Of a stretch of 64,000 bases of DNA, positions 23,234 to 30,800 are shown in pieces (positions within the stretch are counted from its first letter, which is position 1; every line of letters starts with the position of its first letter). The stretch spans positions 1 through 64,000 of the forward strand of contig DASPWW010000101.1 in assembly GCA_035637595.1 (NCBI GenBank), in the 5' to 3' direction. Origin of the DNA: DASPWW01 sp035637595. Its GTDB lineage: Bacteria; Actinomycetota; Thermoleophilia; Solirubrobacterales; 70-9. The translations under genes were made by a program, and so were the position numbers. Below the pieces are notes generated by a model. That model saw only the letters and a program-made list of their open reading frames with translations, made no database searches and had not been told where the DNA came from.

Positions 23234-24766
23234 CTAGCCGAGCGCCTTCGTCACCGAATCCGGGCTGCGGAAGATCTCGGAAGGATCGCCGCTGCCGACC
23301 GGGAAGCCCCAGCGCTCGGCAAGGTCCTCGAGGGCCGCCAGGTCGCCCTCGTGCGCCTGGGCGCTGTCCTGGATCGCGTCGCCGCCGCCGAGCGAGCAGG
23401 GCCGGGAGGCGATGGCGACCGGATCGGGGAGATCGGGGACGTCGAAGTTCGGGTGGTCGTAGTCGAAGCTCAACCCGATGTTGTTGGCCTGCGCATCACG
23501 CGTGACCAGGTTCCCGAGGCCGAAGCGGTCCGTGATCAACTTGATGATCGACTCGAAGCCGCATAGCAGGTGGCTGACCTGGCCGCGGGGGGCGTAGGGC
23601 GACAGCGCGACGCCGGGGATCCGGTAGCCCATGAGCCCGAAGTCCTGGTCGATGTTCGACGACTGGCGGTCGTCGGGGACGCTCTGCGGGCGGACGTGGT
23701 CCCAGAACCCGCCCCACTCGTCGTAGACGACGAAGAAGGCGCCGTGCCGCCAGTGGGGGGACTCCAGGAAAGCGTGCACGACGTCGGACATGAACGCCTG
23801 CCCAAGGCGGACGTCGCCGAGCGGGTGCTCGTCCGCGGAGAGCCCATCACCGCCCGACCCGTCGCGGAACGGCGGGTCGACGAAGACGATGTTGGGGAGC
23901 GTCCCCGCCGCGCAGTCGGCGTAGTACTGCTCGATGCGGCGCGTCCACGGCACCCCACGTGGGCCCCACACCGCCGAGAACGGGAGGTCGGAGGCGTAGT
24001 AGCCGACCGTCACGCCCTGGTCGGGGAGGTTCGCGGGATTGTCCTTGAGCGCACGGTCGAAGAGCGTCTCCCACTGGTTGCCGAGCGTCGAGGCCGGCGG
24101 ATCGTTGTTGATCCTGCCACCCGACTGCGCGGACCACTTGTAGTAGCGGTTGGGCCAGGTCGGCCCCATCAACGAGCAGTGAAAGCGGTCGTACGCCTGG
24201 AACGCCTTGCCCGCGGCGTGGATGAACCCGAGGTCCCCCTCGTTGTAGTAGGTGAGGGCAAACTCGTCGTTGTCGCCCTCGAGGAAGTTGTCCGGCTCGA
24301 CGTTCGGGTTGTCGCGCGCGCTTCCGAGTTGGGTCCGGCCGCCGCCCCACGAGTGGTCGGGGTCCGGATGGCCGCATCCCTGCCACTGCGCCTGGCCCAT
24401 CGTCGAGGCGTGATGGGTCGAGACCGGAACGTCCCCGTTATCGGGATCCAGGTACGTCCGGTTCTGGGTAGCGTCCGCCTTGTCGGAGTACCAGCCGAAG
24501 TAGTGATCGAAGGACCGGTTCTCCATGCAGAGCACGACGAAATGGTTGAGCTTCTGGGTGTTGGAGCCCGAGGCGCCGGACAAAAGCGCCTGCGCCCTGG
24601 CCGACTCTGCGAGCAGCTGGTTCGCGGGCAGCATCGCGGCGCCCGCCATTCCGGCCGTGTACGCTGCGCGACGTAGGAAGTCCCGCCGCCGAAGCGTTCC
24701 CTCAGGATCTGCGAGGAACTCGCGCTCCTCCGCCTCCATCCTCTGTCTCGTCTCGTTGTCGAGCAT
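23234..24766 (-). CDS. Tat-exported phospholipase C-like phosphoesterase
   Basis: 510-residue enzyme of the alkaline-phosphatase-superfamily phosphoesterase group (bacterial non-haemolytic phospholipase C and acid phosphatase AcpA). The twin-arginine signal is RRRDFLRRAAYTAGMAGAA (about residues 26-44). Active-site segments are CMENRSFDHYFGW near 80, the TGPTWPNR-type GPTWPNRYY, VYDEWGGFWDHV near 345, and GYRIPGVALSPYA. Substrate is a phosphodiester or phosphomonoester outside the membrane; phosphate scavenging is plausible. GAGGGA precedes ATG 24766. It converges on ECF copy 1 with a 7-base gap and lies downstream of a 65-residue ORF on the same strand. Confidence 0.88.
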   Translation of the reverse strand: MLDNETRQRMEAEEREFLADPEGTLRRRDFLRRAAYTAGMAGAAMLPANQLLAESARAQALLSGASGSNTQKLNHFVVLCMENRSFDHYFGWYSDKADATQNRTYLDPDNGDVPVSTHHASTMGQAQWQGCGHPDPDHSWGGGRTQLGSARDNPNVEPDNFLEGDNDEFALTYYNEGDLGFIHAAGKAFQAYDRFHCSLMGPTWPNRYYKWSAQSGGRINNDPPASTLGNQWETLFDRALKDNPANLPDQGVTVGYYASDLPFSAVWGPRGVPWTRRIEQYYADCAAGTLPNIVFVDPPFRDGSGGDGLSADEHPLGDVRLGQAFMSDVVHAFLESPHWRHGAFFVVYDEWGGFWDHVRPQSVPDDRQSSNIDQDFGLMGYRIPGVALSPYAPRGQVSHLLCGFESIIKLITDRFGLGNLVTRDAQANNIGLSFDYDHPNFDVPDLPDPVAIASRPCSLGGGDAIQDSAQAHEGDLAALEDLAERWGFPVGSGDPSEIFRSPDSVTKALG

Positions 24767-24871
24767 TCCCTCGTCCTGAAGAACTATCGAGCGGCCTCGG
24801 TTGTGACGGCGATTTTCCGGGCATGTGAAAACTGCGCCGGCCGGTCACGAAAACGCGCCGCTGCTCGTTCT

Positions 24872-25069
24872 TCAACGGGAAGGATCGTGCCTCGGCCCGC
24901 GTCGCACCTGTCGCATGAGCTGCTCGAGGACGCGTTCGCGAGCGCCCGGCGGCGCGGTGGGCCACTCGAGCTCCCGCAGCCGGCGATCGAGGTCTCGGCC
25001 GGTCAGCTTCCCGCCCCTGTTGCCGTCGGTGCGCTCCTTGCCCTCGGCTCGACTCGATTCCTTTCTCAT
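24872..25069 (-). CDS. 65-residue charged protein beside ECF copy 2 (small protein A)
   Basis: Very basic small protein. Its core LRELEWPTAPPGARERVLEQLMR resembles the core of the small protein at 26043 and the APxxLRERVL-type stretches of cytoplasmic anti-sigma factor regions. There is no membrane helix or zinc-finger motif. A strong ribosome site, GGAGG, lies 7 bases before ATG 25069, which supports translation. It is divergent from ECF copy 2 (89-base gap) and 105 bases upstream of the phospholipase C-like gene on the same strand. A role in controlling the sigma factor is inference from position only. Confidence 0.6.
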   Translation of the reverse strand: MRKESSRAEGKERTDGNRGGKLTGRDLDRRLRELEWPTAPPGARERVLEQLMRQVRRGPRHDPSR

Positions 25070-25158
25070 GCCTGCCCTCCACAGGAAGAACGGGCTTCGT
25101 GCTCCCGTTGTGACGCGGGTCTTTGGGTCCGCCTTGGGCAGCGCCCGGAGGTCGGGCG

Positions 25159-26046
25159 ATGAGGGAGGAGCGCCGGATCGTCTACTGCGTCGTCCCACGA
25201 GAGCTCGCCGGCGAGCTGGTGGAACCGCTTCGCCGCTTCTTCCGGGACGATCCGAGCGTCGAGGTGATCGTGGAGCGCCGCAGCCGCGATCGGCGAAGCG
25301 GCCGGAGCGCGCGGCGGCGGTTCGTGAAGGTGCCGCCCGAGCGGGAGCGCCGCACGATCCGGGCCGAGGCCGGGCGGCGCGTCGCCGAGCGGCGCGCGAG
25401 GCAGGCGGAGGCGCCGGCACTCGCCCTGCCGTCCGAAGCGGAGCGGCATCGCGAATCCCTGCTGTTCGTCGAGCGCATCGAGCCATCGACGCTCGCCGGG
25501 GAGGACGCCGAGACCGCCAGGTTGGTGATGCGCCTGCAGGCTGGGGAGGAGGACCTCTTCGAGCGTCTGTACGAACGCTACTTCGACCGCGTCTACGCCT
25601 ATCTGTACGTCACCCTCCAGGACGCCCACGAGGCCGAGGACGCGGTCCAGGAGGTCTTCATGCGGGTCCTCGAGGCGCTGCCGAGATACGAGCGCCGCGA
25701 CGTGCCTTTCCGGGCCTGGCTCTTCCGGATCGTCCGCAACAGCGGCATCAACCGGCTGCGCAAGCGCCGGCAGCTGACCGTCGAGAGCCCGGACCGGATC
25801 GCACGCCAGGTCGAGACCGCCGGCGAGGTGACCGAGCCGTCGCCGGACTGGTTTGGCGACCGCCGGCTCGTCGCTCTCATCGAGCGCCTACCGCTGGCCC
25901 AGCGCCAGGTGATCGTCCTGCGATACATGCTCGAGCTCACAAACAACGAGATCGCGCAGCTTCTGGGCCGAAAGCCGGACGCGGTCCGCCAGCTTCACCA
26001 GCGGGCGATGCGGTTCCTCCGCAAGGGCCTCGGCCCGGGTGGCTAG
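25159..26046 (+). CDS. ECF-type sigma factor with arginine-rich N-terminal domain (copy 2)
   Basis: 295-residue paralogue of the sigma factor at 22336. Region 2 (LYERYFDRVYAYLYVTLQ ... AEDAVQEVFMRVLEALPRYE) and region 4 (LPLAQRQVIVLRYMLELTNNEI) are intact. The N-terminal 110 residues repeat the odd domain: VVPRELAGELVEPLRRFFRD, VEVIVERRSRDRR, then RRTIRAEAGRRVAERRA. GGAGGT lies 6 bases before ATG 25159. Its stop shares CTAG with the convergent 60-residue gene. Likely targets are unknown, but secreted phosphoesterases flank it on both sides. Confidence 0.88.
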   Translation: MREERRIVYCVVPRELAGELVEPLRRFFRDDPSVEVIVERRSRDRRSGRSARRRFVKVPPERERRTIRAEAGRRVAERRARQAEAPALALPSEAERHRESLLFVERIEPSTLAGEDAETARLVMRLQAGEEDLFERLYERYFDRVYAYLYVTLQDAHEAEDAVQEVFMRVLEALPRYERRDVPFRAWLFRIVRNSGINRLRKRRQLTVESPDRIARQVETAGEVTEPSPDWFGDRRLVALIERLPLAQRQVIVLRYMLELTNNEIAQLLGRKPDAVRQLHQRAMRFLRKGLGPGG

Positions 26047-26225
26047 GCGTCGCTTTCGGCTCTTCGCTCGGCCAGCCGGCGCTGGAGGCTGTGCCAGGTG
26101 CGCTGCCGGACTTCCGCAGGGGCCTTCGTGCCGCGGAGCTGGCGCAGCCGCTCGGCGAGCGGGTCCTTCTGCTTGCCCGCCTGCGTTTCGTCGGGGCTCG
26201 TCCGCCTCGTCGGTCTATGGGTCAC
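26043..26225 (-). CDS. 60-residue charged protein convergent with ECF copy 2 (small protein B)
   Basis: Core LRQLRGTKAPAEVRQRTWHS is similar in spacing to LRELEWPTAPPGARERVLEQ of small protein A, so the two are probably paralogues on either side of the sigma gene. No membrane helix. GTG 26225 is chosen because AAGGTG lies upstream at suitable distance and TAAGGT lies 8 bases before it; an ATG at 26294 would add 23 unconserved residues. The stop overlaps the sigma factor stop within CTAG. Function inferred only from position. Confidence 0.5.
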   Translation of the reverse strand: MTHRPTRRTSPDETQAGKQKDPLAERLRQLRGTKAPAEVRQRTWHSLQRRLAERRAESDA

Positions 26226-26326
26226 GCGAATGCACCTTAGCCGCCACGGTGGCCGGCTCGTGCCCAATTTCGCGGGATGTAAACCTGCCGTCACGCAGGG
26301 CGCGCATCGCGCGTTGGTTCCTAGGG

Positions 26327-26902
26327 ATGTGTGACTCCGCCGAAGCGAGGCAACGCCGCCCGATCTCGGTGGCCCGCGCGCTCGCTGTGGCGGCGCTCGC
26401 CGTTGCGATGGTCGCGTTGCCTGCCTGCGGAGGCTCCTCGGACTCCTCGGACGGCGCCTCGGTGCTCTCGAGAGCCGAGTTCATCCACGAGGCGGACCAG
26501 ATCTGCGACGACGCGCACAAGCGCGCTTACGAGGTCACGCAGAAGATCCAGAAGCTCTACGCGGCGAAACAGGCCGGTGAGGTATCGGAGCAGCAGTACC
26601 GGAACCGCGCCGCCGCGCTGAGCGACTCGTACGCGATGATCGCCAACCGCTCGCTGCGCGAGATCAGGGCGCTTGGAACGCCGCGCGGGGGAACGAAGGA
26701 CGTGGACAAGTACCTGTCGGCCGTCGGGGGGATCGCCCACAACTACTACATGCAGGGCTATGCCCTGCTCCATCAGCAAGAGCAGAAGGTCTCCGAACTC
26801 GGCGCGCGTACCCTCCGGCTCACCGGTCAGGCGCGGAAGGCCGCCCAGGAGTTCGGCTTCCACGTCTGCGGCGGCGCCGGTTCGTCGGGCGGGGGTAAGT
26901 AA
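26327..26902 (+). CDS. Predicted lipoprotein of unknown function
   Basis: 191-residue protein with a basic N-terminus, a hydrophobic signal (ALAVAALAVAMVALPAC) and lipobox LPAC. After a Ser/Asp linker comes a helical domain (about residues 50-180) with ADQICDDAHKRAYEVTQKIQ and a late cysteine in FHVCGGAG, perhaps a disulfide with the first. No family recognised. ATG 26327 is the natural start. It follows the ECF copy 2 region and precedes two further exported proteins. Confidence 0.72.
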   Translation: MCDSAEARQRRPISVARALAVAALAVAMVALPACGGSSDSSDGASVLSRAEFIHEADQICDDAHKRAYEVTQKIQKLYAAKQAGEVSEQQYRNRAAALSDSYAMIANRSLREIRALGTPRGGTKDVDKYLSAVGGIAHNYYMQGYALLHQQEQKVSELGARTLRLTGQARKAAQEFGFHVCGGAGSSGGGK

Positions 26903-27040
26903 CTCCAATTCGCCGTCACGTTTTCGGCGCGCTCCGGGTTGTTCCGGTGAGGCATCCGCCTCGCAGAAGGACAGCAACGGGGGATGGATCCCGAAATGCG
27001 ACTGGGGCCGCGCTGGCGGCTCCGGAGGAGGAACGTCTGA

Positions 27041-27667
27041 ATGAGGCGACCAGCAGTAATCCTGGCGGCGGCGGCCGGGGCTGTCGCGATGTTTGCGATT
27101 CCCAGCCCGGCGCTCGCGGAGACCGACTGTACCTACGCGAGCGGCCAAGCCGTGAGTGAGACCGTACCTGTCGGGTCGGGGTCGGTCACCGTCTACGCGG
27201 GCGGCGGCGTCACCGGCGACGCTACGGCGGCTGCCGGCGCGTGCGCCGACAACATCGCTCCGGCGGCCGGCTTCGACGGCGGTTACGCCGAAGCGGGCGC
27301 GGGCGAGGACCCGGGCGCGGGTTCCGCCGACCCGGGCCTCGTCGCAGGCCAGCCCGACGGCTACGCCGTCGTCGACGGCAGCGACAGCAACATCGACCCG
27401 AGCGGGTTCAGCGACGGGTACGTCGGCGTCTCCAACTGGGAGGACGGCGCTACCCGGACCGACTCTGCCCAGTGTTCGGCGACCGGGCCCGACAACGGCT
27501 CGGCCGGCAGCACCAACTCCGGCGGCTGTGTCGGAGCCGACGTCGGCGGCTGGGTCTACGTCCCCGGCGACATCCCGACGCCCGCGTGCGGCAACACCAG
27601 CGGCAACGCCTGGGATGGCAGCGGGAACACCGGTGGCAACAAGCGCGACGGCTGCTCGATCCCGTAA
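27041..27667 (+). CDS. Secreted Gly/Asp-rich protein of unknown function
   Basis: 208 residues with a clear Sec signal peptide ending ...PSPALAE (cleavage after ALA, about residue 26). The mature protein is acidic, rich in Gly, Ala, Asp, Ser and Asn, with six cysteines (ETDCTY, GACADN, AQCSAT, GGCVGA, PACGNT, DGCSIP) that probably form disulfides. GGAGGAGGAA precedes the ATG, a strong ribosome site, so high expression is likely. No homologue recognised. A strong hairpin follows at 27705. Confidence 0.72.
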   Translation: MRRPAVILAAAAGAVAMFAIPSPALAETDCTYASGQAVSETVPVGSGSVTVYAGGGVTGDATAAAGACADNIAPAAGFDGGYAEAGAGEDPGAGSADPGLVAGQPDGYAVVDGSDSNIDPSGFSDGYVGVSNWEDGATRTDSAQCSATGPDNGSAGSTNSGGCVGADVGGWVYVPGDIPTPACGNTSGNAWDGSGNTGGNKRDGCSIP

Positions 27668-27704
27668 AGCCGATCCGTAAGCGACACCCATGTGTCGTCC
27701 GGAG

Positions 27705-27733
27705 AGAGGGCGGGCCTCAGGCCCGCCCTCTTT
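27705..27733 (+). terminator. 12-bp GC hairpin after the secreted protein gene
   Basis: AGAGGGCGGGCC (27705-27716) pairs perfectly with GGCCCGCCCTCT (27720-27731) around a TCA loop, followed by TTCG. A smaller hairpin CGACAC/GTGTCG lies just before it at 27682-27697. Confidence 0.75.
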
Positions 27734-27853
27734 CGTGTGTGATTGCGATTCGCCGTCACGCTCGAGGAGCGTCAGCCGTTATTCGCGTGAGGTGATGCAA
27801 TCAGGATCGCCACGGAAGGCAGTGGGGATCTTCGAAGGTCCGGGGGACTGGTC

Positions 27854-30800
27854 GTGCGCCGGGAGTTCTCGAAAATCAGGCTGATCGTCATGGGGCTCGC
27901 GGTCGCGGCATGCGTCGTCGCGCCGGTCGCGAGCGCGCCCGCGGCGGGGTCGGCCGGCGCTGAGCTGCCTCCGATCCGCCACGTCTGGGTGATCATGCTC
28001 GAGAACAGGAGCTTCAACCCGGCGCTGAACTTCAAGTCGCCCTTCAACAGCCCCGGCCTCTCGCCGTACCTGGCGGATCACCTGAGGCATCAGGGCAACC
28101 TGCTCACCCAGTACTGGGGCACCGGCCATCTGAGCCAGGACAACTACGTGGCGATCGTCAGCGGTCAGTCGCCCACCCCCGGCACCCAGAGCGACGGCAT
28201 CCTGTGCGCCGGCAACTTCGATCCGGGGATCCCGGACACAGCGCCGGTCGACCCGCACGGCCAGATCGTCGGCCAGGGTTGTCACTACCCGACGAAGGTG
28301 AAGACCCTCGCCGACCAGCTCGACGCGGAGACCGACGAGGACCTGACGTGGAAGGGGTACATGCAGGACATCCGCGACGACCTCGCGCACGACTCTCCCT
28401 TCTGTCCGAATCAGAACAACGGTGGACTCTCGAACGGAACCAGCCAGTACGCGAACAAGCACGACCCGTGGCAGTGGTTCAGCTCGATCACGGACGATCA
28501 GCCCCGATGTCTGGGCCAGGACGTCCCACTCACGGAGCTCGCCACTGACCTCCAGAGCATTGCCACCACCCCGAACTTCAGTTTCATAGCGCCCGGGCTC
28601 TCCGACGACGGTCACGACGGCGATTGGACGGCTAATCCAGACGTCTGGCTGCGGCAGTACGTCCCGATGATCATGGATTCCCCCGCGTATCGCCAGGACG
28701 GGATGATCGTCATCAACTTCGACGAGTCGAACACCGTGCTCGGCGTCCCGGCCGGCTCGGAGGACGACCAGGCCTGCTGCAACGAGATCCCGGGGCCCAA
28801 CAGCCCGCTTCCCGGCGAGGTCGGCCCGGGCGGCGGGAGGACGGGGGCGCTGGTCCTCTCGCCGTTCATCAAGCCGGACACGATTGACGACCCGCCCGCC
28901 AACCCCACCAACACCGGGCAGGGCTACTACAACCACTACTCGTTCCTGCGCTCGATGGAGGACCTGTTCGACATCGACGCCGACTTCCCCGAGGTCGACG
29001 ACGACAGCGGTCATCTCGGTTTCGCCGGCACATACGTCGACTACCCGGGTCCGGGCTCGTTCGGCTCCGACGTCTACAACGGCTTCGACCCGGACCGCGA
29101 CCCCACGGCCCCCGTCGCCCCGGAACCCCCGCATGGCCCCACCGGGCCGAGAGCAGCGGACGGCTCGACCACCTGGCAGAACCCGCTGCCCCAGGGCGGG
29201 GACCTGAACGGCATCGACTGCGTTACGACCACGGGCACGTGTGTCGCCGTGGGCGACGGCGGTGCGCTCGTCACGTCGAGCGACGGCGGCGAGAACTGGT
29301 CGGCGCGCGGCTCGTCGACGCAGAGCGACCTCAACGGGATCGACTGCGCGACCGGCTCGAGCTGTGTGGCGGTCGGCGACGGAGGAGCCGTGACGACGGG
29401 CGACGGAGGCGCAACATGGTCGAGCCAGGCTCCGCCGGTCGGCGTGCCCCTCAACGCCGTGAGCTGCTCGAGCGCGACGTCCTGCGTCGCGGTCGGCGAC
29501 GATGGCGCGGTCGTTACGAGCGCCGACGGGGGCCAGAGCTGGACCCCGCGGGGATCAGGAGCCTCCGAGCCGCTGTACGGCGTGAGCTGCCCGAGCGAGA
29601 CGGTCTGTTACGCGGCCGGCCGTTCCGGCACGATCCTCAAGAGCCAGGACGGAGGGGCGAGCTGGGCAAGCCTTGCGACCGGGGACAGCGAGCGCCTGTG
29701 GTCGATCGACTGCCCGAACGTCAGCACGTGTGTTGCGGCCGGTGATGACATCAGACAGGTGGGGGACGGGATCCTGCGGACCGAGAACGGCGGCGCCACC
29801 TGGTCTCAGCAGAGGAGCGTCGCTCAAGCGCCCGTGTGGAAGGGCGTCTCCTGCGCGAGCGCGAGCACCTGCCTCCTCGCCGGGGAACAGGAAGGAATCG
29901 CCTCGAAGCCCGAGGTCGCGGCGGTGCAGGCGACGGTGAACGGCGGGGCGGACTGGAACCTCCAGAAGCCGCACAGCACGAACCTGCTTCACGCCGTGAG
30001 CTGCGCGAGCACCACCGCCTGCGTCGCCGTCGGGGTCCGCGGCAGCATCCGCCTCACGACGGACGCGGGCGCGAGCTGGTCGAACCGGAGCCCCGGAACC
30101 GCCGGTGCCCTCTCACGCGTCCTCTGCGCCGCCCCGGAGGAGCTGTCGTGCATGACCGAGGCGATCAACGCGCTCCGCGGCGTGAGCTTCCCGGACCCGA
30201 GCACCGGATTTGCGGTCGGCAGCTTCCGGACGGTGATGGCGACGGACGACGGCGGCGGCGCCTGGGAGACGCAGACCACCCAGGCCTTCGATTTCGACAA
30301 GAACGTCGAGCATCCGCCTGTGCCGGAGCCCGACCTGAACGGCATCAGCTGCGCGAGCTCGTCTGCCTGCGTCGCGGTCGGCGACGCGGGCAGCGTCGTG
30401 ACCACCGGCGACGGAGGGGCGAACTGGTCCGATCAGGATCCCGACACCCAGAACGACCTTCTCGGCGTGAGCTGCCCGAGCAACACGACCTGCTTCGCCG
30501 TGGGATCGCGGGGGGCGATAGTGAAGTCCAACGACGGCGGGGCGAGCTGGCACGACCTGAACTCGCACGTGAACACCCTGCTGAGCGGCATCAGCTGCGC
30601 GGACTCGGCGAACTGCGTCGCAGTCGGCGCGTTCGGCACCATCCTCACAACGGACGACCAGGGTGCGATCTGGAATCCCGCCGATCCCGGAACGAGCGCT
30701 TACCTCGACGGCGTCACCTGTGACGGCTCGGGCCTCTGCCTTGCGGTCGGGGAGGGCGGCCTCGTCCTGCGCTCGACCGACGGCGGTCAGACCTGGTCGG

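Noticed and set aside
26290..26321. GGAACC on the minus strand as a possible ECF -35 for small protein B
   Set aside because: The nearest CGTG is about 20 bases away, too far from the usual 15-17, so no autoregulated ECF promoter is claimed.
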